In this document: piece by piece, positions 35,629 through 43,612 of the stretch
How positions within the stretch are numbered: position 1 is the first letter of the stretch
Layout: the number at the start of each line of letters is the position of its first letter
NCBI GenBank assembly: GCA_000227525.2
Contig: AGIG01000027.1
Coordinates: 1 to 64,000, forward strand
From: a gamma proteobacterium HIMB30
GTDB lineage: Bacteria > Pseudomonadota > Gammaproteobacteria > Pseudomonadales > Litorivicinaceae
Direction: 5' to 3'
DNA: 64,000 nucleotides
Made by a program: the position numbers and the translations under genes
The notes under the pieces: model-generated
Seen by the model: only the letters and a program-made list of their open reading frames with translations
Database searches by the model: none
What the model was told of the DNA's origin: nothing

Positions 35629-36711
35629 GTGGCACGAATTACTTTAAACAACATACGACACAGTTATTTGCCGAATCCGAAATCAGACGATGACTATGCC
35701 TTGCAGCGTGTTCACCTGGATTGGGATGACGGTGGTGCCTACGCACTTCTAGGTCCATCGGGTTGTGGGAAGACAACACTACTGAACATTATTTCTGGTC
35801 TATTGACACCCAGTGAGGGTCAACTGTTATTCGACGATCAAGAGATGACCTCGCTCGAGCCTGATGCCCGCAATATTGCGCAAGTGTTTCAGTTCCCAGT
35901 GATCTACGACACCATGACCGTCAGGGAGAATTTGTCATTTCCACTCAGAAATCGGGGTGTCGATGAGGCAGCAATCGCCACCCGCGTTGCGGAGATTGCA
36001 ACGATGCTCGAGCTCGATTCGATGCTCGACAAAAAAGCAGCAGGCTTGACTCCAGACAATAAGCAAAAGATTTCATTGGGCCGAGGTCTGGTCAGGGATG
36101 ACGTCAACGTCATCATGTTCGATGAGCCATTGACTGTGATCGATCCGCATCTCAAGTGGAAGTTACGGTCGAAGTTGAAAGAGCTGCATCAAAAGGTCAA
36201 GCGGACAATGATTTATGTGACACACGATCAGACTGAGGCACTGACGTTTGCCGATCAGGTGGTTGTGATGAATTTTGGCCAGGTCCTTCAGGTTGGCACG
36301 CCGATTGAGCTTTTTGAACGTCCGGCACATACCTTTGTCGGTCATTTTATTGGATCGCCAGGAATGAATGTGGTTCCAGCCTCAGTGGTGGATGGTCAGG
36401 TTCAGGTGGCTGGGCAGGTGATTGATACCGCAAGCGATCTGACAAATCTTCGGCAAGGTTCGGTGGAAGTCGGCGTTCGACCTGAGTTCGTGCGTTTCGC
36501 CGATGCCGGAATTGCTGGCACTGTGGAGACAGTCATGGATGTTGGCCGACACACGGTCGTGAAGGTCAGACTTGAAGGGATTGAGCAGATTATCAACGCC
36601 ATCGTTGATGAGGGTGACTCGATACCTGATGGTCCGGTTCATTTGCAATTTGATGCGGCGCAAACCCGCCTCTATGAGGACGGTTGGGTTGTTGCAGAGA
36701 CACAGGGATAA
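35629..36711 (+). CDS. glpT: Glycerol ABC transporter ATPase GlpT
   Basis: Second ATPase, 360 residues. Walker A GPSGCGKT (42-49), Q-loop QVFQFP, Walker B VIMFDEP with E166, and the switch histidine H199 in YVTHDQTEA are intact. The LSGGQ signature is replaced by LTPDNKQKISLGRG (from L140), and the D-loop reads TVID. The same altered signature is known in this subfamily, so it is probably a family trait. GTG start at 35629 with AGAGGTC upstream. TOBE domain at the C-terminus. Confidence 0.93.
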   Translation: MARITLNNIRHSYLPNPKSDDDYALQRVHLDWDDGGAYALLGPSGCGKTTLLNIISGLLTPSEGQLLFDDQEMTSLEPDARNIAQVFQFPVIYDTMTVRENLSFPLRNRGVDEAAIATRVAEIATMLELDSMLDKKAAGLTPDNKQKISLGRGLVRDDVNVIMFDEPLTVIDPHLKWKLRSKLKELHQKVKRTMIYVTHDQTEALTFADQVVVMNFGQVLQVGTPIELFERPAHTFVGHFIGSPGMNVVPASVVDGQVQVAGQVIDTASDLTNLRQGSVEVGVRPEFVRFADAGIAGTVETVMDVGRHTVVKVRLEGIEQIINAIVDEGDSIPDGPVHLQFDAAQTRLYEDGWVVAETQG

Positions 36712-36723
36712 GGAAAACAATCG

Positions 36724-37587
36724 ATGAAAACGTCAAACCCTCGCGCCTGGTTTCTTGTTCTCCCAGTCATCTTGCTGGTGGCCTTTAACGCGCTGATCCC
36801 GTTGATGACTGTTGTGAATTACTCAGTTCAAGAAACCTTCGGTGACAATTTATTTTTCTGGCATGGCATTGGATGGTTCCAGGATGTTCTGGGCTCTGAA
36901 CGATTCCATGCAGCACTTGGCCGTCAGTTCCTGTTTACCGGGATTATTCTGGCAATTGAGGTGCCATTAGGTGTCGCGATTGCACTCTCTATGCCGCGAT
37001 CCGGCCCTTGGGTCCCGATCTGCCTAATCTTGATGGCGATGCCATTGTTGATCCCTTGGAATGTGGTGGGTGCAATGTGGAACATTTTCACACTCCCTGA
37101 TATCGGATTATTGGGATATACCCTCAATAGCATCCTCGGAATTGAATACAACATGACTCAATCGCCTTTGGCAGCATGGATCACGATTGTCGCGATGGAT
37201 GTCTGGCACTGGACCTCGTTGGTGGTGTTACTCGCGTATGCGGGCTTGGTATCAATCCCGGACGCTTATTATCAGGCAGCGAAAATTGATGGCGCATCCA
37301 AATTTGCTGTGTTCCGGCACATCCAGCTACCGAAAATGAAAAAGGTGCTCACCATCGCAATCCTATTGCGATTCATGGATTCTTTCATGATTTACACAGA
37401 GCCGTTTGTTCTCACAGGTGGTGGTCCAGGTAACTCAACCACTTTGCTGTCGATTGATTTGGTAAAGGTCGCTCTTGGTCAGTTTGATCTGGGTCCGGCA
37501 GCAGCCATGTCATTAATTTATTTTGCGATTACGTTACTCGTCTCGTGGGCCTTCTATACCGCGATGACGAAAGATGACCAGAACTGA
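36724..37587 (+). CDS. glpP: Glycerol ABC transporter permease GlpP
   Basis: Inner-membrane permease of 287 residues, six helices. The coupling-loop motif is YYQAAKIDGASKFAVFRHIQLPKMK (EAA loop, about residues 180-204), which contacts the ATPases. The N-terminal helix LVLPVILLVAFNALIPLM and the substrate-path region match MalF/UgpA-type permeases. It follows glpT by 12 bases. Confidence 0.92.
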   Translation: MKTSNPRAWFLVLPVILLVAFNALIPLMTVVNYSVQETFGDNLFFWHGIGWFQDVLGSERFHAALGRQFLFTGIILAIEVPLGVAIALSMPRSGPWVPICLILMAMPLLIPWNVVGAMWNIFTLPDIGLLGYTLNSILGIEYNMTQSPLAAWITIVAMDVWHWTSLVVLLAYAGLVSIPDAYYQAAKIDGASKFAVFRHIQLPKMKKVLTIAILLRFMDSFMIYTEPFVLTGGGPGNSTTLLSIDLVKVALGQFDLGPAAAMSLIYFAITLLVSWAFYTAMTKDDQN

Positions 37588-37595
37588 GGTTGATC

Positions 37596-38393
37596 ATGAA
37601 ATTACGCTCACTGGCACCGATCTTATACATTCTATTTTTGATGCTGCCGATCTATTGGCTCGTTTCGATGAGCTTTAAAACGACCAATGAAATCTTGGCA
37701 GGCTTCAGCTTATTTCCGCAAGAGTTTACGCTCGAGAACTATGCGGCGATCTTCACCGATCCGTCGTGGTATTGGGGTTATATCAACTCAACGATTTACG
37801 TGACCATTAACACCATTATTTCGGTCAGTGTCGCGCTTCCTGCAGCCTATGCATTTTCCAGATATCGGTTCATGGGTGATAAGCACTTATTCTTTTGGTT
37901 GCTGACCAACCGCATGGCGCCACCTGCGGTATTTGCCTTGCCATTTTTCCAACTGTATTCCGCTGTCGGTTTGTTTGATACACACATCGCGGTGGCCCTT
38001 GCACACTGCCTATTCAACATTCCACTGGCGGTATGGATCCTGGAGGGCTTTATGTCAGGAGTACCAAAAGAGTTGGATGAGACAGCCTACGTGGATGGCT
38101 ATTCGTTCCGACGGTTTTTCTTCAGAATTTTCATGCCAAACATCAAAGCGGGTATCGGAGTTGCAGCCTTTTTCTGTTTTATGTTCTCGTGGGTTGAATT
38201 GTTACTTGCAAAAACACTGACAGCAGTCGATGCGAAACCAATTGCAGCGACAATGACAAAGACAGCGTCCAGTGCGGGCTACGAGCTTGGACTGTTGGCC
38301 GCTGCCGGATGTTTAACAATTATTCCAGGTGCGATTGTGATTTATTTCGTGCGGAACCACATTGCGAAGGGCTTCGCCCTGGGGAGGGTGTGA
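37596..38393 (+). CDS. glpQ: Glycerol ABC transporter permease GlpQ
   Basis: Second permease, 265 residues, six helices, MalG-like. The EAA loop reads ELDETAYVDGYSFRRFFFRIFMPNIK. GAGG precedes the ATG at 37596. The stop overlaps the next small gene by one base (TGATG). Despite the symbol this is a permease, not the E. coli phosphodiesterase of the same name. Confidence 0.92.
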   Translation: MKLRSLAPILYILFLMLPIYWLVSMSFKTTNEILAGFSLFPQEFTLENYAAIFTDPSWYWGYINSTIYVTINTIISVSVALPAAYAFSRYRFMGDKHLFFWLLTNRMAPPAVFALPFFQLYSAVGLFDTHIAVALAHCLFNIPLAVWILEGFMSGVPKELDETAYVDGYSFRRFFFRIFMPNIKAGIGVAAFFCFMFSWVELLLAKTLTAVDAKPIAATMTKTASSAGYELGLLAAAGCLTIIPGAIVIYFVRNHIAKGFALGRV

Positions 38394-38671
38394 TGCTGGA
38401 CTGGATGGCTTGGACGATTCCGACAGCGTTAGTCTTTGTGTTTGTCTTCGGATGCATTGGATTACTGGCTTTTCTCGAGGTGAGAACGCCAGGTGGTGAT
38501 CCCCGACATGGCATTTTAGGAATTGAAACGACGCGTGGTGATCGGTTGTTTATCTCCATTCTCGGTACAGTATTCATTATGCTGGCGTGGTTAGGTCTGT
38601 ATGGAACGCCCTTATGGGGTGGTTTGGGTATTGCGATCGTGTGGTGGGTCTTTGTTTGGAAGAAGGTGTGA
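38393..38671 (+). CDS. DUF2160 small membrane protein of the glycerol operon
   Basis: A 92-residue protein with about three helices. The loop [24 protein letters not shown] between helices 1 and 2 and the tryptophan-rich end (WWVFVWKKV) match DUF2160. It corresponds in position to the small membrane gene (glpU) of rhizobial glycerol importers. It overlaps glpQ and glpK by one base at each end, so it is expressed with them. Its role in transport is not known. Confidence 0.8.
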   Translation: MLDWMAWTIPTALVFVFVFGCIGLLAFLEVRTPGGDPRHGILGIETTRGDRLFISILGTVFIMLAWLGLYGTPLWGGLGIAIVWWVFVWKKV

Positions 38672-40188
38672 TGAGCCAGTTTATTCTTGCGATTGATCAG
38701 GGAACGACATCGAGTCGGGCGATCATTTTCGATCAGAATTTGAAGCCTGTTGCGACAGGCCAGCAGGAATTTCGGCAAATATTTCCGGAATCCGGTTGGG
38801 TCGAACACGATCCCGAGGAGATCTGGGCTTCAACTGCAGCCGTGTGTCGCCAAGCAATGGAGCATGCCAAACTATCGGCTGAGCAGATTGCGTCGATCGG
38901 TATTACAAACCAACGTGAGACAACAGTGGTTTGGGATAAGGCAACCGGTGAGTCAATTTACAATGCGATTGTTTGGCAGGATCGGCGGACTGCTGATTTG
39001 TGTCAAAAGCTCCGCGCCGAATCGCATGAGCCTGTCATTGCTGAGAAGACAGGACTGTTATTAGACCCGTATTTTTCAGGCACTAAACTGGCTTGGATTC
39101 TCGATCATGTGGAGGGCGCTCGGGAATGTGCAGAACGCGGTGAACTTCTTTTCGGGACCATTGATACCTTTTTAATTTGGCGCCTGACCAATGGTGCTGT
39201 ACATGCCACCGACGCGACGAATGCATCAAGGACACTGTTATTTAACATTCGCACCGGCGAGTGGGATGATGAGTTGCTCCAATTGTTGAATGTTCCTCGC
39301 TCGGTCCTTCCTGAGGTCAAAGATTGTGCTTCGGATTATGGGACAACCCGCGCTGATTTGTTCGGCGCTCCGATCCCGATCAATGGTGTTGCGGGCGACC
39401 AGCAGGCGGCAGCGATCGGGCAATCCTGCTTTACTCCAGGCATGTTAAAAGCGACATATGGGACGGGTTGTTTTGCGCTATTGAATACAGGAACGACTTG
39501 CGTCAAAAGTCAGCATCGGTTGCTTTCAACTGTTGCTTATCAGCTCGATGGAAAAATGACTTATGCGCTTGAGGGCTCGATTTTTGTGGCTGGTGCAGTG
39601 GTGCAATGGCTGCGTGATGGGCTCAAAGTGATTCGTCATGCATCTGAGACAGAAGCACTTGCGAATCAGGCGAAATCGGAAACACGTGTGTACCTTGTTC
39701 CTGCGTTTACCGGACTTGGTGCTCCGTATTGGGACAGTGAGTGTCGTGGCGCGTTATTTGGACTGACCAGAGACACGGGGTTTGCTGAGGTGGCTCGAGC
39801 GGCACTGCGCTCGGTTGCTTACCAGGCCCGCGATTTGTATGAAGCCATGCGTTCCGATTGGGAAGAGGCATCAGGCGATCGCTCAAGCGATGCGGTACTT
39901 CGCGTCGATGGTGGAATGGTCGCGAATGATTGGATGGTGCAGTCGTTGTCCGATATTTTGCAAGCACCCGTGGATCGACCCGAAGTGATTGAGACCACAG
40001 CGCTCGGTGCTGCATGGCTTGCTGGGATGCATGTCGGTTTGTATCCAGATCGAGACGGCTTTGCCAAAACCTGGGCCTTGGACCGTCATTTTGAAGCGGA
40101 GATGAGTCAGGCGGCAGCTGATGATCGTTATGCAGGATGGCGAGACGCGGTCAGCCGTGTTCTGTCAGATCGAGCGGATCGCAATTGA
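38671..40188 (+). CDS. glpK: Glycerol kinase
   Basis: FGGY-family kinase, 505 residues, forms glycerol 3-phosphate and so traps imported glycerol. The N-terminal ATP-grasp-like loop is [43 protein letters not shown] and [16 protein letters not shown] are characteristic of GlpK. Coupled to the DUF2160 gene by a TGATG overlap. It ends the glp operon one base short of the convergent acetyltransferase stop. Confidence 0.97.
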   Translation: MSQFILAIDQGTTSSRAIIFDQNLKPVATGQQEFRQIFPESGWVEHDPEEIWASTAAVCRQAMEHAKLSAEQIASIGITNQRETTVVWDKATGESIYNAIVWQDRRTADLCQKLRAESHEPVIAEKTGLLLDPYFSGTKLAWILDHVEGARECAERGELLFGTIDTFLIWRLTNGAVHATDATNASRTLLFNIRTGEWDDELLQLLNVPRSVLPEVKDCASDYGTTRADLFGAPIPINGVAGDQQAAAIGQSCFTPGMLKATYGTGCFALLNTGTTCVKSQHRLLSTVAYQLDGKMTYALEGSIFVAGAVVQWLRDGLKVIRHASETEALANQAKSETRVYLVPAFTGLGAPYWDSECRGALFGLTRDTGFAEVARAALRSVAYQARDLYEAMRSDWEEASGDRSSDAVLRVDGGMVANDWMVQSLSDILQAPVDRPEVIETTALGAAWLAGMHVGLYPDRDGFAKTWALDRHFEAEMSQAAADDRYAGWRDAVSRVLSDRADRN

Positions 40189-40189
40189 T

Positions 40190-40645
40190 CTAAGGCTCGG
40201 TGATCGGTTTCTCAAACACTTGATAGTGACCGGTCGTGAATCCTTGGTTCAGATAGGTTGAGTGCGCGCGTCGATTTGTCGTCTCTGCGTAGAGCCTGAG
40301 TTCGACCACTGAGTGGTCTCGCGCTTCATGGGTGACGTGATCTAAAAGTGCTTTGAATACGCCCTGGCGGCGAGCATCCGGCGATACGTAAACACTTTGA
40401 ATCCACCACATTTGGCCATTGCGCCAGTCAGACCATTCATAGGTCACCAAGATCTGACCAATAACCTGGTCTTGACGTGTTGCGACCCAATACATTCCTT
40501 TGGTGTCGTCTTCGAGGAGTGCAGAAACTCCATCGCTGAGCGTTGCTTCTGATAGCTCGATACCCTCGGTTTCTCTTGCGATGGCGCGGTTGCCGTGAAC
40601 CAGGAATTTAAGGTCTTCAATCGTCGCTCGTCGGCATTTGATCAT
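40190..40645 (-). CDS. GNAT-family N-acetyltransferase
   Basis: A 151-residue acetyl-CoA-dependent acetyltransferase domain. The acetyl-CoA loop is VSPDARRQGVFKALLDHV, preceded by the central strand WWIQSVYV, and followed by ELRLYAETTNRRAHSTYLNQGF, the C-terminal half of the fold. The acceptor cannot be predicted. The ATG at 40645 is preferred over a longer frame that would overlap the divergent hydrolase promoter. Confidence 0.85.
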   Translation of the reverse strand: MIKCRRATIEDLKFLVHGNRAIARETEGIELSEATLSDGVSALLEDDTKGMYWVATRQDQVIGQILVTYEWSDWRNGQMWWIQSVYVSPDARRQGVFKALLDHVTHEARDHSVVELRLYAETTNRRAHSTYLNQGFTTGHYQVFEKPITEP

Positions 40646-40691
40646 GTTGCAGTTGCTCAAAAGTTGTACACTACGGAAAACGGAGACCAGT

Positions 40692-41516
40692 ATGGCCAAG
40701 AACGAGCATACCCTCAAACTCGAACATCATGTGTTTGAGCCGCAACGCCACTCAGGTCTTCCAGATATTGTCATGCTGCATGGGATTTGCGCTGGAGCGT
40801 GGGTATTTCCTAAAGCCTTTCTCGAGCCGTTATTGGATCAGGGTTATCGGGTTCATACGCTCTCTTACCGAGGGCACGGTGAGAGTGAAGGGCGCGGGCG
40901 TATCCATGATTGGCGTTTGAGCGATTATGTCAGTGATGTTGTTTCGATTCTCAATGCGTTGTCAGAACCAGCAATTGTGGTTGGGCATTCCTTGGGTTCG
41001 GCAATTGCTCAGGTATTGATCCGTGATGCGTGTCCATTGGCTGCAGTTGTGCTTTTAAGCCCAGTCCCCCCCAAAGGCTTGTCGACAATCGCGTTACGGA
41101 TGCTCTGGTCTGATCCCATCGCGTATCAACAGCTCGCGATTGCATTCACGGTTGGCGTGCATCAGGTGTCAGACCGCGTAGCAGCACGGCTTTTATTTTC
41201 GAAAACTGACGTGACCGATGATGTGCGACAATTCATGAGTCAGTGTTGTGATGAGTCTCCTTGGCTTGCCCTTGATTTACAGGGATTTCCCCGAATTGCC
41301 CCCCTGAAGTACGATCCTCGCCGGATGCCACCGGTGCTGATTGTGAGCGGTGACGATGATCGGTTGATTCGTCCAAGCGATGCCACTGAGTCTGCACAGC
41401 TGTATCAGACTGACGTGCATTGGGTCGGTGGTGGTTCACATATGTTGATGTACGACCAGGGAGCCAACAGTGTTTCTCAGTGGATCGGACATCAGTTAAA
41501 GCAGGTCCTTCAATGA
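40692..41516 (+). CDS. Alpha/beta hydrolase
   Basis: A 274-residue serine hydrolase fold. The oxyanion region is VMLHGICAGAWVF, the nucleophile lies in VGHSLGS, the acid in VSGDDDRLI and the histidine in GGGSHMLM. RGHGESEG after strand 4 is typical of esterase and lipase-like members. No signal peptide, so cytosolic. The substrate is unknown. GGAG lies before the ATG at 40692. Confidence 0.88.
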   Translation: MAKNEHTLKLEHHVFEPQRHSGLPDIVMLHGICAGAWVFPKAFLEPLLDQGYRVHTLSYRGHGESEGRGRIHDWRLSDYVSDVVSILNALSEPAIVVGHSLGSAIAQVLIRDACPLAAVVLLSPVPPKGLSTIALRMLWSDPIAYQQLAIAFTVGVHQVSDRVAARLLFSKTDVTDDVRQFMSQCCDESPWLALDLQGFPRIAPLKYDPRRMPPVLIVSGDDDRLIRPSDATESAQLYQTDVHWVGGGSHMLMYDQGANSVSQWIGHQLKQVLQ

Positions 41517-41603
41517 CATGCTAGAACAGATGGTTTGGTCAGCTCGCGTTTTATATAACTAAATAATCTTTTCATAGTGATTTTTGTTATATATACTGCG
41601 TAG

Positions 41604-41757
41604 AGTGAATTGGTTGTGCTGAGGCACGTTTGTTGTTGGGGACTGATTCACGGTGTGCATTTGAAGCTGTCGTTCTAGGGATTGCCGATGGTTTCAGGGT
41701 CACCATGCCCTGTCCAGTTCTCTTGGACTTTTAGGCGGCCTTCGGGTCGCCTTTTCT
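41604..41757 (+). ncRNA. Candidate small RNA ending at a UUCG terminator
   Basis: The interval between the hydrolase and the convergent VOC gene has a promoter-like pair (TTTTCA 41569-41574, 17-base gap, TATACT 41592-41597) and ends at a strong intrinsic terminator. In between are small hairpins such as CAGGG/CCCTG and GTCCA/TGGAC. No reading frame longer than about 25 codons is convincing. It could also be only the far 3' end of the hydrolase mRNA. I do not recognise a known family. Confidence 0.3.
41733..41757 (+). terminator. Intrinsic terminator with TTCG tetraloop
   Basis: AGGCGGCC and GGTCGCCT pair as an eight-pair stem (one G-T) around a TTCG loop, followed by TTTCTTTTT. It ends plus-strand transcription from the hydrolase or from the candidate small RNA just before the VOC gene stop. 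Confidence 0.88.
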
Positions 41758-41761
41758 TTTT

Positions 41762-42139
41762 CTAATTCCGTTCAACGAATTCCCAGGTATTTCCAACAAG
41801 GTCTTTAACGAGAACGCAACGGCCAAACGACTCAGTCCTTGGGCCATCGACGATTTCAACTTGGTTTTCCGCGAAACGTATTAAGTCAGTTTCCAGATTT
41901 TCGGTATCGATAAAGACAAAGACTCGCTGACCTGCCTGTCGGCCGACAAGGGCCTCATCGCCTGGTTTGGGTGTGGTAAGATTGAGCGATACACCTTCTT
42001 TGGACGAAGCCACCCGCACGATTCGTTTGCTTTGAGAGATCTCGGTATCTTCGACGAGGGTGAGGCCAAATGCATCGGTGTAGAACATGATGGCGCGGTC
42101 GAGGTCATCGACGAGCAAAGTGATTCGATTCGCTTGCAT
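41762..42139 (-). CDS. VOC-family (glyoxalase/bleomycin resistance-like) protein
   Basis: A 125-residue vicinal-oxygen-chelate fold made of two beta-alpha-beta-beta-beta units: RITLLVDDLDRAIMFYTDAFG in the first and FVFIDTENLETDLIRF with LVKDLVGNTWEFVER in the second. Members bind a metal and act on small electrophiles, or simply sequester drugs. The substrate cannot be predicted. Confidence 0.85.
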   Translation of the reverse strand: MQANRITLLVDDLDRAIMFYTDAFGLTLVEDTEISQSKRIVRVASSKEGVSLNLTTPKPGDEALVGRQAGQRVFVFIDTENLETDLIRFAENQVEIVDGPRTESFGRCVLVKDLVGNTWEFVERN

Positions 42140-42484
42140 ACATCTCTCTGTGTGAGCTTGGGATCAGTTATTCGGACTGAATTAGAGAGAATTTCAGCGT
42201 GGGTTGCAACTGGTGCAATGAAGAGTTGAATGTCGACTGACTAGTCAATGCCTATGACTCGAGTGGTGACAGATCACTGGTATCGAGGACACTGAGGATT
42301 CATCAGCTGAGATCTAAAAGCATCAAAACCGGGATTGACCACAACACAATCCGCGATCGCATCCTCTTTCATAGAACAAAATAATCACAATTATTTTTAT
42401 GATAGTAAATTAATATGAAAAACCACCTTATTTTTTCTGAAACGGTCTTTTTGTCCAAAAAATTATCGTGATATAATTCAGAAA

Positions 42485-42660
42485 TAGGACAAACGCCGGT
42501 CTCCGGTATCCCGAAGGATTGGGAACTTTAGGAAGGATTCGGGCATCGACAGGGATGTCGAATTTATGCTCGAGGACTTTCGTCAACATGCCGTCTCAGG
42601 CGATTTCAGAGTTCTGAGTGAATTACTCTCAAATGACAGCAACCAGTGCGATTGTGGTTA
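42485..42660 (+). ncRNA. Candidate CsrA-binding regulatory RNA (CsrB/RsmY-like)
   Basis: Seven GGA motifs fall within 90 bases (at 42487, 42516, 42522, 42531, 42535, 42553 and 42574). At least two would sit in hairpin loops: CGACA-GGGA-TGTCG (42548-42560), enclosed by CGGGCAT/ATGCTCG arms, and TCCC-GAAGGATT-GGGA (42509-42524). A TATAAT box lies eight bases upstream. This is the pattern of RNAs that titrate CsrA, and csrA is in this window. The 3' end is unclear; a weak AACCA/TGGTT hairpin with a T4 run lies at 42641-42666. Alternatively it is the leader of the small frame at 42566. Confidence 0.45.
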
Positions 42661-42661
42661 A
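42566..42661 (+). CDS. Doubtful 31-residue reading frame
   Basis: An ATG at 42566 opens a frame of 31 codons (MLEDFRQHAVSG to NQCDCG, then TAA). AGGGA lies 11 bases upstream but inside a hairpin loop. The frame stays open further upstream but there contains three AGG arginine codons, unlike the neighbouring genes. It may be a CsrA-controlled small peptide or chance. Confidence 0.2.
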   Translation: MLEDFRQHAVSGDFRVLSELLSNDSNQCDCG

Positions 42662-42726
42662 TCGTTTTAACTGCATTCTGAAGGCTCCTGCGCTGCGTTC
42701 TCTCAGTAACGATTTTTCGTCACTAC

Positions 42727-43338
42727 TCAATCTGTTTTAATCACAAGATCCGCTGGTAAGGCGTGTTGCAAAATCCGGTGTGCATTAGGTAAGTCATTAA
42801 CGCTGATTTTTGCGTGAGCGGCTTCTTGGCTGTAGCCATGAAATAACCATCGATCCATCAATCGGCGTACAATGGTCGCGAGATCTGTTTCAAGAAAAAT
42901 TGTGTAATCCCAATAGTGACTCAGTTCTCGCCAGTCAGGCTCATCGAGGAGCAGGTAGTTGCCTTCCAACACAATAATCTCTGTGGTCGCAGGGATGAGA
43001 GATGCACAGTTGATTGTTTTTTCAGATGAGCGATCGAATACAGGAATGTAAACATCGTTTGGCTCTTTGAGTCTCCTCACTAGAGATCGAAACCCCTCAA
43101 TGTCGAAGGTTTCCGGTGAACCCTTCCGATTCGACAGATTCATGGCGTCGAGGATTGGATTATCCAGATGAAAGCCATCCATCGACAAACATGCGCAATT
43201 GGCGATGTTGTCAGTTAACGCATGTGCGAGCGTTGTCTTACCAGAGCCCGGTGTGCCGGCAATCGCAACCAGTTTTCGTGGTGCGTCGGATGCCTTTAAA
43301 CACACCAGTCGTTGAATAATTTGTTTGGTTGTCTCCAT
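42727..43338 (-). CDS. P-loop kinase of the uridine kinase/phosphoribulokinase-like family
   Basis: A 203-residue kinase with Walker A GTPGSGKT (28-35), a catalytic-side segment CLSMDGFHLDN, and VLEGNYLLLDEPDWRELSHYWDYTIFLE. The lid region has RRLMDRWLFHGYS. This set matches the YggC/FrcK-type branch, some members of which phosphorylate fructose or other sugars. It lies beside, and divergent from, the sorbitol/mannitol operon, which makes a sugar or polyol acceptor plausible. The exact substrate cannot be read. Confidence 0.8.
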   Translation of the reverse strand: METTKQIIQRLVCLKASDAPRKLVAIAGTPGSGKTTLAHALTDNIANCACLSMDGFHLDNPILDAMNLSNRKGSPETFDIEGFRSLVRRLKEPNDVYIPVFDRSSEKTINCASLIPATTEIIVLEGNYLLLDEPDWRELSHYWDYTIFLETDLATIVRRLMDRWLFHGYSQEAAHAKISVNDLPNAHRILQHALPADLVIKTD

Positions 43339-43457
43339 GGCATCAAAGCTTAATGCTTTCGATACTCCGAGATCTAGAGAGCGACCGTTATCGCGCTGTT
43401 ATGCGGTGGCAAGATAGAGGTCCAATTGGAAAGTTTTTTACATATTGGTAGGTATGA

Positions 43458-43520
43458 ATCAATACTTTTTTTACGAAAACTATAAATTATTGCGTCGCAA
43501 CATGCAAAAAAGTATCAATA
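43458..43520. promoter_or_regulatory. Repeat pair before the sorbitol/mannitol operon
   Basis: ATCAATA occurs at 43458-43464 and 43514-43520, and the flanking runs form an inverted pair (AATACTTTTTT and AAAAAAGTAT). A TATAAA box lies between them (43481-43486). Spaced repeats of this kind are typical for AraC-family activators such as the one encoded at 48503; the link is inferred. The rest of 43339-43612 holds nothing clear. Confidence 0.35.
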
Positions 43521-43612
43521 AGAGGGGAAAAAAGTCTACTCTGTTGTTCGCGTGCTCGATTTAATTCGACTATCCACGGGGTGGATCGAGAAACATAACA
43601 AGGAGTCTACAG

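Larger units (their letters stand above)
42140..42726. other. 587-base gene-poor interval
   Basis: The left part (42140-42360) shows nothing recognisable. An AT-rich block follows (42370-42480) with a good -10 (TATAAT, 42472-42477) and possible -35 (TTTTTG or TTGTCC near 42449-42456). The right part is GGA-rich and is described separately as a candidate regulatory RNA. A mismatched hairpin with a T4 loop (42705-42724) lies just after the kinase stop. Confidence 0.5.

Noticed and set aside
35629-36711. GlpT as a broken ATPase gene
   Set aside because: The frame is intact and all other ATPase motifs are present; the altered signature is shared by this transporter subfamily.
42488-42565. Open frame continuing upstream of the ATG at 42566
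   Set aside because: It has no start codon before 42566 and uses AGG arginine codons three times in a short stretch, unlike neighbouring genes; the GGA-rich RNA reading explains these triplets better.
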